Numbered from the stretch's first letter, positions 1 through 9,084 are shown. The stretch is DNA of 64,000 nucleotides from Brevundimonas sp. (GCF_029946145.1 NZ_JAQSDY010000032.1:1-64000), one strand, 5' to 3'. A program made the numbers and translations. The notes: generated from the sequence alone by a model not told the origin.

Positions 1-2
1 TG

Positions 3-74
3 GACGACCTCGTCAAGGCGATGGACCGGCTGTGGACACACTGCAACGTGGCGCGGATGCCCTGCGCGGCCTGA
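3..74 (+). CDS. 3' end of an unidentified gene (partial)
   Basis: An open frame enters from the left edge and stops at TGA 72-74. It encodes the last 23 residues of a protein, ending NVARMPCAA. Too little remains to name a family. A short G+C hairpin (GGGGC at 82-86, GCCCC at 93-97) follows the stop but has no T-run. It could equally be a chance frame. Confidence 0.3.
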   Translation, partial: DDLVKAMDRLWTHCNVARMPCAA

Positions 75-447
75 GCCTCAAGGGGCCCGGAAGCCCCGAC
101 CATCTCCACTCGGCTATTTCCATTGGGTCAGACGTTTGTTTCGAGCCCCGAACCCTGGTTCCGAGATGCGCGCCGCGAGCACGTGGATCATGCAGCTCAC
201 CCGCTCGTACGACCCTGTACTTCGGCGCCAGGTCAAGGGGTCGCTCCTGAACGCCTTCAACAACCGCCACCCTATGGTGTCCGGCCTCCGGATTCAGCCC
301 GTTCCAGGCCGCAGGCCTTGCACCTTCGTCTGTCTGCATTGACGGGAGTAGGCAGGCCGATTGACAGTCAGCAATTCGAAATGCGGGCGCAGGCTGTAAG
401 CCCGGCAGGTCGGCCCGATTTCGGGCGCAGAGGCAACCGACATAACC
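75..447. other. Intergenic stretch, no gene recognised
   Basis: I see no frame with protein-like composition on either strand; the longer frames are arginine/serine/proline-rich, as expected of non-coding high-GC DNA. The only possible signal is a one-mismatch FNR-like box at 361-374. Confidence 0.4.
361..374. promoter_or_regulatory. Weak FNR/Dnr-like box upstream of the moa operon
   Basis: TTGACAGTCAGCAA matches TTGAY-N4-RTCAA at nine of ten fixed positions. It lies about 230 bp before moaD. The five other boxes in this window are perfect, so this one is only a candidate. Confidence 0.25.
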
Positions 448-588
448 ATGATGACGGCCCTTGACCGAGAGATCGTCCGGATGAGCCCCTGCGGGTCTGG
501 CCCCTCGGTTCGGCCGACGCCTCTCCCGCGCTTCATCGTGGATCTGGACGAGGCCCCGCCCCGCGCGGGCTCCGCCCTGGCGGCCTGA
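448..588 (+). CDS. Possible small ORF before moaD
   Basis: A 46-codon frame starts at ATG 448 (or 451) and stops 13 bases before the moaD ATG. It ends in DLDEAPPRAGSALAA. It has no recognisable domain and no good ribosome-binding site. It may be a leader peptide, a gene remnant or chance. Confidence 0.18.
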   Translation: MMTALDREIVRMSPCGSGPSVRPTPLPRFIVDLDEAPPRAGSALAA

Positions 589-601
589 AATGGAGACGAC
601 C

Positions 602-850
602 ATGACCCGTATTCTGTTCTTCGGCCGCGTCAGCGAAAGACTGGGACCGGAAGGAAGCCTGGACCTGCCGACCGAGGGATTGCCCGTCGGGCAGATCCGC
701 CGCCTGCTGGCCGAGCGCGATGAGGTCGCCGCGGACGCCCTTCTGCGTCCGGACGTCCGCGCCTGCGTCGACCTGGTCGTGGTCGGCGAGGACGCACGGG
801 CGCGGCCGGACCAGGAAATCGCCTTCTTTTCCATCTTCTCGGGGGGCTGA
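602..850 (+). CDS. moaD: Molybdopterin synthase small subunit MoaD
   Basis: This is an 82-residue ubiquitin-like sulfur carrier of molybdopterin synthase. Its C-terminal Gly-Gly (81-82) is the thiocarboxylated tail that donates sulfur to precursor Z. I chose ATG 602 over the in-frame ATG 590 because GGAG sits 8 bases before it. It is the first gene of a tightly packed moaD-moaE-moaB-moaC-moeA operon; moaE starts one base after its stop. The operon supplies the Moco needed by NarG in this window. Size and tail fit the family well. Confidence 0.93.
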   Translation: MTRILFFGRVSERLGPEGSLDLPTEGLPVGQIRRLLAERDEVAADALLRPDVRACVDLVVVGEDARARPDQEIAFFSIFSGG

Positions 851-851
851 G

Positions 852-1322
852 ATGTCTCTCGACGTCCGACTGGTTCCCGGCCCCCTGTCCGCCCCCGCCG
901 AACTGGAGGCCTTTCTCGCCGGCCGCACGACAGAGGGGGCGGTGGTGAGCTTCACCGGCCTGGCCCGCGGCGTGGGCAAGGACGGGTCGATCGTCGACGC
1001 TCTCACGCTGGACTGGTATCCGGGCATGACCGAACGCTCGATGCGCGACATCGCCGAGGCCGCCGCAGCGCGGTTTCCCGTCCGGGACCTGGTTGTGGCG
1101 CACCGCTGCGGGGACATCGTCCCCGGCGAGACCATCGTCTTCGTCGCCACCGCGGCGGCGCACCGGCGTGCGGCCTTCGAGGCGGCGGACTATCTGATGG
1201 ACAGGCTCAAGACCGAGGCCGCATTCTGGAAGCGCGAGACCGGCCCCGCCGGCGTCCGCTGGATCGAGCCCGTGGATGAAGATCGCGCCGCCGTGGCGCG
1301 CTGGAAGGACGAGACGCCCTGA
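852..1322 (+). CDS. moaE: Molybdopterin synthase large subunit MoaE
   Basis: This 156-residue catalytic subunit of molybdopterin synthase inserts two sulfurs into cyclic pyranopterin monophosphate. The segment VVAHRCG (81-87) and the C-terminal LKTEAAFWKRE segment are typical. Lys120 and Lys127 align with the catalytic lysines known in E. coli MoaE. Its stop overlaps the start of moaB by one base, which implies translational coupling. Confidence 0.95.
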   Translation: MSLDVRLVPGPLSAPAELEAFLAGRTTEGAVVSFTGLARGVGKDGSIVDALTLDWYPGMTERSMRDIAEAAAARFPVRDLVVAHRCGDIVPGETIVFVATAAAHRRAAFEAADYLMDRLKTEAAFWKRETGPAGVRWIEPVDEDRAAVARWKDETP

Positions 1323-1861
1323 TGGCCGGACGAATTGACGAGACCCTGCCCTTTCATCCTCTGAACATCGCGGTCCTGACCATCTCGGACACCCGCGACG
1401 AAACCACCGACACGTCCGGCGGAACCCTGGTCGAGCGGCTGACCACCGCCGGTCACGTGCTGGCGGGGAAGACCATCGTTCCTGACGAGGTCGACGCCAT
1501 CCGCGGCCAGTTGAAGATCTGGATTGCGGACCCGGCCGTGGACGTGGTGCTGACCACGGGCGGCACCGGCTTTTCGCCCCGCGACGTGACGCCCGAGGCT
1601 GTGAAGCCGCTGTTCCGACGCGAGCTGGAGGGCTTCTCGGTGGTCTTTCACCTCGCCAGCCTGGGGACGGTCGGGGTGGCGACGCTGCAATCCCGGGCTC
1701 TCGCCGGGCAGGCTGAAGACACCTTCGTCTTCTGCGTGCCGGGATCGACCGGAGCCTGCCGCGACGCCTGGGATCTGGTGCTGGCTGAGGAATTGGACAG
1801 CCGGTTCCGGCCCTGTTCCCTGGTCGGCCAGATCCCGCGTTTCCGGGGCATCTGTCCGTGA
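1322..1861 (+). CDS. moaB: Molybdenum cofactor protein MoaB/MogA family
   Basis: A 179-residue MoaB/MogA-type protein. The family adenylylates molybdopterin before molybdate insertion, or in E. coli MoaB has an uncertain role. Visible signatures are the strand [11 protein letters not shown] near 17-27, [11 protein letters not shown] near 78-88, and the C-terminal VPGSTGA. The ATG overlaps the moaE stop. No separate mogA is seen here, so this gene may do the MogA step together with moeA; that is inference. Confidence 0.9.
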   Translation: MAGRIDETLPFHPLNIAVLTISDTRDETTDTSGGTLVERLTTAGHVLAGKTIVPDEVDAIRGQLKIWIADPAVDVVLTTGGTGFSPRDVTPEAVKPLFRRELEGFSVVFHLASLGTVGVATLQSRALAGQAEDTFVFCVPGSTGACRDAWDLVLAEELDSRFRPCSLVGQIPRFRGICP

Positions 1862-2349
1862 GCGCCCTGACGCACCTGGACAGCGCCGGCCGCGTGCATA
1901 TGGTCGACGTTGGGGACAAGGTCGCGACGGCGCGCCGGGCCGTCGCCGAGGGCCGGGTCATCTGCGCGCCCGCGACCCTCGCCCTGGTGCGCGACAACCG
2001 CGCCCCCAAGGGGGCTGTGATCACGACCGCTGAGCTCGCCGGGATCATGGGGGCCAAGCGAACGGCCGACCTGATTCCGCTGTGCCATCCGCTCGGCCTC
2101 GACAAGGTCTCGGTGACAGTGACCCTCGACGAGGCCCTGCCGGGCTTCGTCGTCACCGCCGAGGCGCGGGTCAGCGGGCCGACCGGCGTCGAGATGGAAG
2201 CCCTGACCGCCGTCTCGGTGGCCTGCCTAACCCTCTACGACATGCTCAAGGCGGCCGACCGCGGCATGGTCATCAGCCAGGTCCGGCTGCTGTCGAAATC
2301 CGGCGGACGTTCGGGCGACTGGACCATCGACGACGGAAGCGCGACGTGA
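1858..2349 (+). CDS. moaC: Cyclic pyranopterin monophosphate synthase MoaC
   Basis: A 163-residue MoaC, which converts the MoaA product (3',8-cyclo-7,8-dihydro-GTP) to cyclic pyranopterin monophosphate. Family motifs are the opening [24 protein letters not shown] in the middle, and the late [17 protein letters not shown] with its acidic and lysine-rich active-site segment. It starts at GTG 1858, overlapping the moaB stop as GTGA. Its partner moaA lies separately at 10.2 kb under an FNR-type box. Confidence 0.96.
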   Translation: MSALTHLDSAGRVHMVDVGDKVATARRAVAEGRVICAPATLALVRDNRAPKGAVITTAELAGIMGAKRTADLIPLCHPLGLDKVSVTVTLDEALPGFVVTAEARVSGPTGVEMEALTAVSVACLTLYDMLKAADRGMVISQVRLLSKSGGRSGDWTIDDGSAT

Positions 2350-3533
2350 TCGATTTCGATACCGCCCTGGCCCTGGTCCTGAACGAGGCCCGGCCGCTCC
2401 CCTGCGAGACGGTGGCTATTGACGCCGCCGGCGATCGGGTCCTGGCGGCCGATCTGAGGGCGCGCGGCGAGGCGCCGCGCACGGCGGTTTCCGCCATGGA
2501 TGGTTATGCCGTGCGCGACATCGACCTGGCGACGCTGCCAGCGCGATTGCCCGTCGCCACGGTCGCCTTCGCGGGACGGGCGGACGTCCCGGTCCTGCCC
2601 CCCGGGGCCTGCGTCCGGGTCTTCACCGGTGGACCGACGCCGCACGGGGCCGACAGGGTCGTAGTCCAGGAGATCGTCGGCCGCGACGGCGACGAGGCGC
2701 TGTTCGAAATTCCGCCGGGACCGGGGCGCCATATCCGCGCGGCCGGATCGGATTTCGGAGCCGGCGACATCCTGCTTGCGGCCGGAACCGTCCTCGGCTT
2801 CCGCGCCATGGTCGCCGCCGCCGCGGCCGATGTCGCCACCCTGTCGGTCGTGCGCAAGCCCCGCGTCATCATCCTCGGCACCGGTGATGAATTGGCGGAA
2901 CCGGGACAGGCGCTGGAGACCCCCGGCAGTATTCCGGAAAGCGTTTCGTTCGGCGTCGCGGCCCTGGCGCGGCAGTGCGGCTCCGAGGTGATCGCCCGCC
3001 GCCGGCTGACCGATACCCCGGAGACGCTCGAGGCCGCCGCGCGCCTCGCGCTCGACGAGGCCGATCTGGTGGTGGTCACAGGCGGGGCATCCGTCGGCGA
3101 GAAGGACTACGCCCGCGCCATGTTCGCCCCCTTCGGTCTTGATCTGATCTTCTCGAAGGTGGCGATCAAGCCCGGCAAGCCGGTCTGGTTCGGACGGGCC
3201 GGCGGCGCGCTGGTGCTGGGGCTGCCCGGCAATCCGACATCGGCGCTGGTGACCGCCCGGCTCTTCCTCGCACCGCTGCTCGCGGGCCTGGCGGGCCGGG
3301 ATCCGGCCGCATGGCTGGCCTGGCGGGACATGACCCTGACCGCGCCGCTGAAGCCCTGTGGCGATCGCGAGACCTTCGAACGCGGGCGCCGGGTGGGCGA
3401 CGGCGTCGCGGGGCTGGAGGTCCAGGACTCCGCGACCCAGAAGGCGCTGGCGAACGCCGACGTACTGATCCGCCGCCGCCCCGGCGCCCCCGGCCTCAGC
3501 GCGGGCGACGCCGCGGCCGTTCTGGACTTCTGA
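2346..3533 (+). CDS. moeA: Molybdopterin molybdenumtransferase MoeA
   Basis: A 395-residue MoeA that inserts molybdate into adenylylated molybdopterin. Motifs run in order: AMDGYAVR near 51-58, [11 protein letters not shown] near 93-103, an IILGTGDEL strand near 175-183, [13 protein letters not shown] near 243-255, KPGKPVWFG and LPGNPTSA in the third subdomain, then the short C-terminal beta domain. It starts at GTG 2346, again as a GTGA overlap with moaC, and closes the operon. The next gene converges on it with only 6 bases between stops. Confidence 0.95.
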   Translation: MIDFDTALALVLNEARPLPCETVAIDAAGDRVLAADLRARGEAPRTAVSAMDGYAVRDIDLATLPARLPVATVAFAGRADVPVLPPGACVRVFTGGPTPHGADRVVVQEIVGRDGDEALFEIPPGPGRHIRAAGSDFGAGDILLAAGTVLGFRAMVAAAAADVATLSVVRKPRVIILGTGDELAEPGQALETPGSIPESVSFGVAALARQCGSEVIARRRLTDTPETLEAAARLALDEADLVVVTGGASVGEKDYARAMFAPFGLDLIFSKVAIKPGKPVWFGRAGGALVLGLPGNPTSALVTARLFLAPLLAGLAGRDPAAWLAWRDMTLTAPLKPCGDRETFERGRRVGDGVAGLEVQDSATQKALANADVLIRRRPGAPGLSAGDAAAVLDF

Positions 3534-3539
3534 TCGGGC

Positions 3540-4184
3540 TCAAAGGAAGCGACGGAAAAGGATATTGTTCTCCAGGTGGACGTGTTCGCGCAGGTCCGCA
3601 TCCAGCTTGCTGCAACCGGCGTAGAGGGCGCGCCAAGAGCCGCAGGCGCCCTCGGGCGGGACGAAGTCGTCGGTCAGGTCCGCCATGAAGGCGAGCAATT
3701 CGCCCAGTTCCACATGGTCCTGCATCATCCGGGCGATCGGGTGGCGCAGGACCGGTCCCATGCCGCTGATCATGGCGGGAAACAGGACCGCCTCCTCCTT
3801 GTGCTGATGGTCTTCCAGGTCCTCGAACATGCGGGACAGCAGATCGGCGAGCCCGCGGGGACAGTCGGCCCTGGCCTGATGCACGGACTCGACGCGGCGG
3901 GCCATCTCGATGACCGCGGGGAATTCGCGCCGGTGCACCTTGTGATAGCGCTCAATAATGTGGGCGATCAGATCGGCGATCTCCGCCGGCGCATGCTCGC
4001 CCGGCGTGTCCAGGCCGTGAAGCTCCGCCTCGATGGCCGACAGGTCCAGTCCGCGGCTCTCCGCCTCGCGCGCAAGCAGGGCGTCGCCCTTGCAGCAGAA
4101 ATCGATCTTGTGACGACGGAAGACGGCGGTGGCGCCAGGCAGGATGACGGCGATCTCGCCGACGGACAGATGTTGAAGGGCCAT
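3540..4184 (-). CDS. ric: Iron-sulfur cluster repair di-iron protein (RIC/YtfE family)
   Basis: A 214-residue hemerythrin-like protein of the YtfE/ScdA/DnrN family, which repairs Fe-S clusters after nitrosative and oxidative damage. The N-terminal ScdA-type domain has the HKIDFCCKGD signature (about 25-34). The di-iron domain shows its histidine/carboxylate ligands in ERYHKVHRREFP, EDHQHKEEAVLFP, QDHVELGELL and REHVHLENNILF. A perfect TTGAC-N4-GTCAA box lies 84 bp upstream. That fits control by an NO- or anoxia-responsive Dnr/FNR regulator and a role beside nitrate respiration, where NO can form. Confidence 0.92.
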   Translation of the reverse strand: MALQHLSVGEIAVILPGATAVFRRHKIDFCCKGDALLAREAESRGLDLSAIEAELHGLDTPGEHAPAEIADLIAHIIERYHKVHRREFPAVIEMARRVESVHQARADCPRGLADLLSRMFEDLEDHQHKEEAVLFPAMISGMGPVLRHPIARMMQDHVELGELLAFMADLTDDFVPPEGACGSWRALYAGCSKLDADLREHVHLENNILFRRFL

Positions 4185-4267
4185 GTTCCCGGGTGTCCTT
4201 TCCGTTTCCCGCTCCGATCCGCGGGGGCGGCGTTGCGCTTTCCTAGGCCGCCGGCGCCGACCGTCGC

Positions 4268-4281
4268 TTGACCTCCGTCAA
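4268..4281. promoter_or_regulatory. FNR/Dnr-type operator between ric and ubiT
   Basis: TTGACCTCCGTCAA is a perfect TTGAC-N4-GTCAA palindrome in the divergent promoter region (4185-4487), 84 bp before the ric ATG and 206 bp before ubiT. It is likely read by the Crp/Fnr-family protein encoded at 11175-11960. The rest of this gap holds no gene that I recognise. Confidence 0.75.
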
Positions 4282-4487
4282 GCCTGCCGTTGATGGGGGT
4301 CCAGGTCTGCGACACCCCCGGACCCCTTCCGCGCGCCGCAGGGAATCACGGAGTCTGGCCTCCGCTTTTGAAGGGGTGCAGACATGGCGTTCGACAGTCC
4401 GCTGGCCGGTGAAATCCGGAGCAGCGAATCCCCGCAGGTCACTGCGGATGCCGGACAGGACAGTCGCCTCGACAGCGGCTCTTCCCG

Positions 4488-5012
4488 ATGCGCATAGCTC
4501 CCCTGCGCGTCGCGCCGTCGCGCCGTCGCTGGACGGATCTGCTGTACCTCGCGCGGCGGCCCGTGGAGATGCTGTTGACGGCGTCGCTCCGGGGCGTCGC
4601 ACGTCGCCAGCCCGATGCGTTCGACCGGCTGGGTCCGATCCGCCGGGCCACCATCCGGATCATCCCGGACGACCTGCCCGTCGCCTTCGAGATGCGGCCG
4701 GACGGCGCGGCCGGGTCCATCCGCGTGGTGCGCCCCGGTTCAGACGCCGCCACGGCCTCGGCCCGTATCAGCGGCCCCCTGCTGACGCTCCTGGCCCTGT
4801 TCGACGGACGCGGGGACGCCGACGGGGCCTTCTTCCAGCGCCGCATCGACGTTGACGGCGACACCGCCGCCATCCTCGCCCTGCACAATGCGCTGGAAGC
4901 CTCGGAGTTGACGATGGCCGACATCCTGGGCCTGCCGCGGCGGCTCGACCCAGTCCTGCAGGCGGCCCTGTCCATCGTCGGACGCTGGCAACAGGGCGAG
5001 GTCCGCCCATGA
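4488..5012 (+). CDS. ubiT: Ubiquinone anaerobic biosynthesis accessory factor UbiT (SCP2 domain)
   Basis: A 174-residue SCP2-type lipid-carrier protein like E. coli UbiT (YhbT), required with UbiU and UbiV for O2-independent ubiquinone synthesis. A basic N-terminal segment (about 1-60) precedes the SCP2 fold, with GSIRVVRPG and ARISGPLLTLLALFDGRGD followed by the RIDVDGD strand. The call rests on the fold plus its ATGA overlap with ubiU and the following ubiV. Confidence 0.9.
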   Translation: MRIAPLRVAPSRRRWTDLLYLARRPVEMLLTASLRGVARRQPDAFDRLGPIRRATIRIIPDDLPVAFEMRPDGAAGSIRVVRPGSDAATASARISGPLLTLLALFDGRGDADGAFFQRRIDVDGDTAAILALHNALEASELTMADILGLPRRLDPVLQAALSIVGRWQQGEVRP

Positions 5013-6022
5013 CCGGCGCGACCGCGCCGGCGCTGGAGCTGGTCTGCCCCGCCGGCTCGCCCGCCATGCTGAAGGCGGCGATCGAGGCGGGCGCGGACAG
5101 CGTCTACTGCGGCTTCCGCGACGAGACCAACGCACGCAATTTCCCGGGCCTGAACTTCTCCCCCGAGGAACTGCGGGCGGCGACCGACTGGGCTCACGAA
5201 CGCGGCGCGCGGGTCCTGCTGGCGCTCAACACCTTCGCCCGGGCCGACGCCACCGACCTGTGGCGAGCCTCGGCAGATGCGGCGGCCGAGGCCGGCGCGG
5301 ACGCCGTGATCGCAGCGGACCTGGCCGTGCTGTCGCACATGCGCGCCAACCATCCCGACACCCGCCTGCACCTGTCGGTCCAGGCGGCGGCGGGCACGCC
5401 GGAGGCGATCGCCTTCTACGCTCGCGAATACGGCGTGAAGCGGGTCGTCCTGCCCCGCGTCCTGAGCGTCGAGGAAATCCGGAGCCTGACACCGGACATC
5501 ACCGTCGAGACCGAGGCCTTCGTCTATGGCGGCCTGTGCGTCATGGCCGAAGGGCGCTGCGCCCTGTCTTCCTACGCTTCCGGGCGCTCGCCGAACCTGT
5601 CGGGTGTGTGCTCTCCGCCCGAGGCGGTGAGTTTCAGCGACGACCACGGCGAGCGCACGACGCGATTGTCCGGGTTCGCCATCGACCGGCTGCCGGCGGG
5701 CGAGGTCGGCGGCTATCCGACCCTGTGCAAGGGGCGGTTCCGCGGCGGCGGGTCCGGCGAGGCGGCCTATCTGTTCGAGGACCCGGTCAGCCTGAACGCC
5801 ATGAGTCTGCTGGCCGGCCTGGCCCGGGCCGGCGTCACCGCCGTCAAGATCGAGGGACGACAGAGAGGCCGCGCCTATGTGGCGCGGGTCACCGCCGCGT
5901 TCCGGGCCGCCATCGACGCCATTGGGCGCGGGGAGTCGCCCACCCCCTATGAATCCCTGCTGGGCGATCTCGCCGAGGGGGCGCGAGAGACCACCGGCGC
6001 CTATCGGAAGCGCTGGCGATGA
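5009..6022 (+). CDS. ubiU: O2-independent ubiquinone hydroxylase subunit UbiU (U32 family)
   Basis: A 337-residue U32-family protein. UbiU and UbiV form a 4Fe-4S complex that hydroxylates ubiquinone precursors without O2. It begins with ELVCPAGSPAMLKAA and carries the U32 signature EAFVYGGLCVMAEGRCALSS with downstream SGVC and TLCKGRF. These give the four cysteines expected for the cluster. It overlaps ubiT and ubiV. This quinone route makes sense for nitrate respiration under anoxia, since NarI oxidises quinol. Confidence 0.94.
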   Translation: MTGATAPALELVCPAGSPAMLKAAIEAGADSVYCGFRDETNARNFPGLNFSPEELRAATDWAHERGARVLLALNTFARADATDLWRASADAAAEAGADAVIAADLAVLSHMRANHPDTRLHLSVQAAAGTPEAIAFYAREYGVKRVVLPRVLSVEEIRSLTPDITVETEAFVYGGLCVMAEGRCALSSYASGRSPNLSGVCSPPEAVSFSDDHGERTTRLSGFAIDRLPAGEVGGYPTLCKGRFRGGGSGEAAYLFEDPVSLNAMSLLAGLARAGVTAVKIEGRQRGRAYVARVTAAFRAAIDAIGRGESPTPYESLLGDLAEGARETTGAYRKRWR

Positions 6023-6951
6023 GGGCGTCCATGGAACCGGACGGGACGATGAAGCTGGCGATCGGACCGCTGCTGTTCAACTGGGCGGCGGACCGGGTCG
6101 AGAGCTTCTATGCCCGGATCGCCGACGAGGCCCCGGTCGGGACGGTCTATCTGGGCGAGGTGGTGTGCGGGAAGCGCCAGCCCCTGCTCCAGGACGTCCT
6201 GGCGCGGGCCGCCGAGCGGCTGGAGACGGCAGGCAAGACGGTGATCTGGTCCACCCTGGCTCTCCCCGCGACGCCCAGGGAACGCCGGCTGGCGGTGGAA
6301 CTCGCCGCGGATCCCGACCATCTGATCGAGGCCGGGGACATGTCGGCGGTCTGGAGCCGGGCGCCCGCCCCCTTCGTCGCCGGCCCGCTGCTGAACGTCT
6401 ATAACGCCCTTGCGGCGGCGGAGCTGGTGCGGATGGGCTGCGTGCGTCTGTGCGCCAATGTCGAACTTCCGCTGGGCTCCCTCGCGAAGATCGCCCGGGC
6501 CTGCCCGGGGCTCGAACTTGAACTGTTCGCCTTCGGTCGCTTGCCGCTCGCCCTGTCGAGCCGCTGCGCCCAGGCCCGGATGGAAGGGCTGCATCGGGAC
6601 GCCTGCCGCTATGTCTGCGACCGCCATCCGGACGGCATGGACGTAGCGACCATCGAGGGACAGGACTTCCTGGCCGTGAATGGACTCCAGACCCTGTCGC
6701 ACGGATGCCAGCTGATCGACGTTCCGGTCGAGGCGCTTGAGGCTGCCGGCGTATCGGTCCTGCGGCTGTCGCCGCACAGCCTGGACATGGTCGCGGTCAG
6801 TCACCTGTTCCAGGACTTTGTCGCCGGGCGGATCACACCGCGGGAGCTCGCCCTGGGGATCGAGCCTCTGGGGCCGCCGGGACCTCTGGTCAGCGGCTAC
6901 CTGCACGGGGCGGCGGGCGCCCGCCGGGCCGGCGTCGGGGCGGCGTCGTGA
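6019..6951 (+). CDS. ubiV: O2-independent ubiquinone hydroxylase subunit UbiV (U32 family)
   Basis: A 310-residue partner of UbiU. The core starts at MKLAIGPLLFNW; ATG 6019 overlaps the ubiU stop, but ATG 6049 (MKLAIG) is an equally possible start and nearer the usual family N-terminus. Cluster cysteines are visible in GEVVCGKRQ, SSRCAQARMEG and the following RDACRYVCDRHPDG. The C-terminal HSLDMVAV segment is typical. The next gene starts inside its stop codon as GTGA. Confidence 0.93.
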   Translation: MRASMEPDGTMKLAIGPLLFNWAADRVESFYARIADEAPVGTVYLGEVVCGKRQPLLQDVLARAAERLETAGKTVIWSTLALPATPRERRLAVELAADPDHLIEAGDMSAVWSRAPAPFVAGPLLNVYNALAAAELVRMGCVRLCANVELPLGSLAKIARACPGLELELFAFGRLPLALSSRCAQARMEGLHRDACRYVCDRHPDGMDVATIEGQDFLAVNGLQTLSHGCQLIDVPVEALEAAGVSVLRLSPHSLDMVAVSHLFQDFVAGRITPRELALGIEPLGPPGPLVSGYLHGAAGARRAGVGAAS

Positions 6952-7325
6952 GCGCGTCCGAACTGGCGGCCCGGCGGGCGCGAATCGACCGGATCGACGC
7001 GGTCCTGGTGCGGCTTGTCGCCGCCCGTCAGCGCCAGGTCGTCCTCATCGCCGGGCTCAAGGCCGGGCCGGATCGTGTGCGGGATCCTGAACGGATCGCA
7101 GACATCCTCGCCCGCGTCCGGGCCGCGGCACGACGTTACGGGCTGGACGAGGCGACCGCGGTTCCAGTCTGGCGCGAACTCCTCGAGCGTTCGGCCGAGG
7201 CCCAGCAGGCGCTGTTGCGCGCGCCCGGCTCAATCGGCCGCCTTGACCAAGGGCAGGCCGCGCCCCCTCCCGGTCGGTCGCCGACGAAAGCCGCATCGCC
7301 CGGGGCTGACAACGGTCAGGCGTAG
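6948..7325 (+). CDS. Chorismate mutase-fold (AroQ/PchB-like) protein in the ubiTUV operon
   Basis: A 125-residue protein with a single AroQ-type helical domain (about 1-95) and a proline-rich tail of about 30 residues. The pattern ARRARIDRIDAVLVRLVAAR, then AGLKAG, then VRDPERIADIL resembles chorismate mutases and isochorismate-pyruvate lyases. The basic residues for the substrate carboxylates (first Arg, AARQRQ, Lys of GLKAG) are present. The acidic residue after the DPER arginine, expected in E. coli mutase, is replaced by Ile. It is translationally coupled to ubiV (GTGA). Chorismate is the precursor of the quinone ring, so a role in supplying or diverting chorismate under anoxia is possible but unproven. 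Its stop overlaps the convergent modC stop by 10 bases. Confidence 0.8.
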   Translation: MSASELAARRARIDRIDAVLVRLVAARQRQVVLIAGLKAGPDRVRDPERIADILARVRAAARRYGLDEATAVPVWRELLERSAEAQQALLRAPGSIGRLDQGQAAPPPGRSPTKAASPGADNGQA

Positions 7326-8380
7326 CGGGCGGCCGCGGTCGCCTTGACCAAGGCGATGACGTCGGTCCCGGGCGCCAGCCCCAGTTGTTCGCTTGCCTGG
7401 CGCGTGACCAGCGCCTTGAGCCTCAGTCCCCCCGCCTCCAGCCGCACCAGGACGCCGTCGGCCCGCAGTTCGAGTGCGGCGATCCGCATCGGCAGCCGGT
7501 TCTGAAAACTGGCGCCGATCGGGTCGGTCAGGGCCAGGGCGACGTCGCGGGCGTCGACGACGACGCGCAGGCGTTCGCCCGGAACCACGTCCAGGAGCGG
7601 CGACAGAAACGGGATTCCGGCCAGATCGATCCGGGTGGCGTTCCCCGCCGGATCGTGCGCGGTCACGCGTCCGTTGAGGATGGACAGGGGCGCGCTGAGC
7701 CCGGCGGCGGCCTCCGCTTCCAGTCGGTCGAACGTCGCGTCCGGCGGCTCCGCCCCGACGGCCCGGCCATCGCCGACCAGCACCACCCGATCCGCGAGGC
7801 GCGCCACCTCCTCGACCGAGTGGCTGACATAGAGGATGGGCGGCCCGTCCCGGGCCAGTCTGTCCAGATAGGGCAGGATGTCGCCGCGCCGGGCTCCGTC
7901 CAGCCCCGCCAGCGGCTCGTCGAGGATCAGCAGGCGGGGCCGGGTCAGCAGGGCCCGCCCGATCGCGACCCGGCGGGCCTCGCCGCCCGACAACGCCCCC
8001 GGCCGGCGCTCCAGAAGGCCTTCGAGCCCCAGCAGGGCCGCCGCCTGGTCGAGGGCGGGGTGAAGCTCGCCTGATCGCCGGGGGCCGTACAGCAGATTGT
8101 CCCGCACGGTCATGTGCGGGAAGAGGCGCGCGTCCTGGAACACATAGCCGATGCGCCGCTTCCAGGCCGGGACTGACAGGCCTGCATCGCTGTCGAACAG
8201 GACCTCCCCGTCCAGCAGCACCCGACCACGCACGGGATGGATCAGACCCGCGACCAGTTCGGCCACCGTGGTCTTGCCGGCCCCCGAGCGGCCGAACAGG
8301 CAGGTGATGCGCGCATCGCTGGAAAAGCCGACCTCGAGCGAGAAATCATCGCGGGCGATATGGGCGGAAACCTCCAGCAT
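7316..8380 (-). CDS. modC: Molybdate ABC transporter ATP-binding protein ModC
   Basis: A 354-residue ATPase of the molybdate importer. It shows Walker A GRSGAGKTT (about 31-39), signature LSGGEARRVAIGRALL, Walker B LLILDEPLAGLD and the switch His in YVSHS. Its C-terminal third is a TOBE/Mop-type domain that binds oxyanion, beginning near SILNGRV. I start it at ATG 8380, which shares the A of the modB stop (TGATG). The gene order is modA-modB-modC on the minus strand. Confidence 0.95.
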   Translation of the reverse strand: MLEVSAHIARDDFSLEVGFSSDARITCLFGRSGAGKTTVAELVAGLIHPVRGRVLLDGEVLFDSDAGLSVPAWKRRIGYVFQDARLFPHMTVRDNLLYGPRRSGELHPALDQAAALLGLEGLLERRPGALSGGEARRVAIGRALLTRPRLLILDEPLAGLDGARRGDILPYLDRLARDGPPILYVSHSVEEVARLADRVVLVGDGRAVGAEPPDATFDRLEAEAAAGLSAPLSILNGRVTAHDPAGNATRIDLAGIPFLSPLLDVVPGERLRVVVDARDVALALTDPIGASFQNRLPMRIAALELRADGVLVRLEAGGLRLKALVTRQASEQLGLAPGTDVIALVKATAAARYA

Positions 8381-9075
8381 CACCGCATCCCCCCGACGCG
8401 CCGCGCCGCCGCCCGCGCGCCCCACTCCGAAACCAGAAGGGCGGCGATCGACACCCCGACCGAGATGAGGACCAGTCTCAGCGCGGCGGCCTCGCCCCCG
8501 GGAACCTGGGTCAGGCTGTAGATGGCGAGCGGCAGGGTGCGGGTCTCCCCGGGAATGCTGGCGACGAATGTGATGGTGGCGCCGAACTCGCCCAGCGCCT
8601 TGGCGAAGGCCAACACCGTCCCGGCAGCGACCCCGGGAAGGGCGAGGGGCAGGCTGATGGTCAGGAAGCGGATGAAGGGCCTCGCCCCCAGGGTCTCGGC
8701 CGCGCGTTCGATGCGAGGATCAACCATGTCGAACGACAGGCGCACGGCCCGCACCAGCAGCGGAAAGCCCATGATCGCGGCGGCCAGCGCCGCCCCGGTC
8801 CAGTCGAAGGCGAAGACGATCCCCATCGGCGCGAGCAGGCGGCCCAGCGGCCCGTTAGCGCCGAACAGCAGCAGCAGGGCATAGCCGGTCACCACCGGCG
8901 GCAAAATCAGGGGTAGATGGGTCAGGCCCGACAGGAGGGCCTTGCCGGGGAAGCGGGCGCGCGACAACAGATAGGCCAGCGCGATCCCCGGGGGCAGGCT
9001 GAACAGTGTCGCCGTCGCCGCGACCTTCAGCGAGAGGCCGATAATCTGCTGTTCCTCGGGGCTGAGCGCGATCAT
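8380..9075 (-). CDS. modB: Molybdate ABC transporter permease ModB
   Basis: A 231-residue inner-membrane permease with about five or six hydrophobic segments. It carries the EAA loop that docks the ATPase (ERAAETLGARPFIRFLTISLPLALPG, about 130-155) and the ModB-like tail FAKALGEFGATITFVASIPGETRTLPLAIY. It lies between modA (9-base gap) and modC (overlapping stop/start). Confidence 0.95.
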   Translation of the reverse strand: MIALSPEEQQIIGLSLKVAATATLFSLPPGIALAYLLSRARFPGKALLSGLTHLPLILPPVVTGYALLLLFGANGPLGRLLAPMGIVFAFDWTGAALAAAIMGFPLLVRAVRLSFDMVDPRIERAAETLGARPFIRFLTISLPLALPGVAAGTVLAFAKALGEFGATITFVASIPGETRTLPLAIYSLTQVPGGEAAALRLVLISVGVSIAALLVSEWGARAAARRVGGMR

Positions 9076-9084
9076 CCGGGGTGC

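Noticed and set aside
361..374. A full FNR box controlling moaD-moeA
   Set aside because: One fixed base is wrong and it lies far upstream; kept only as a weak candidate.
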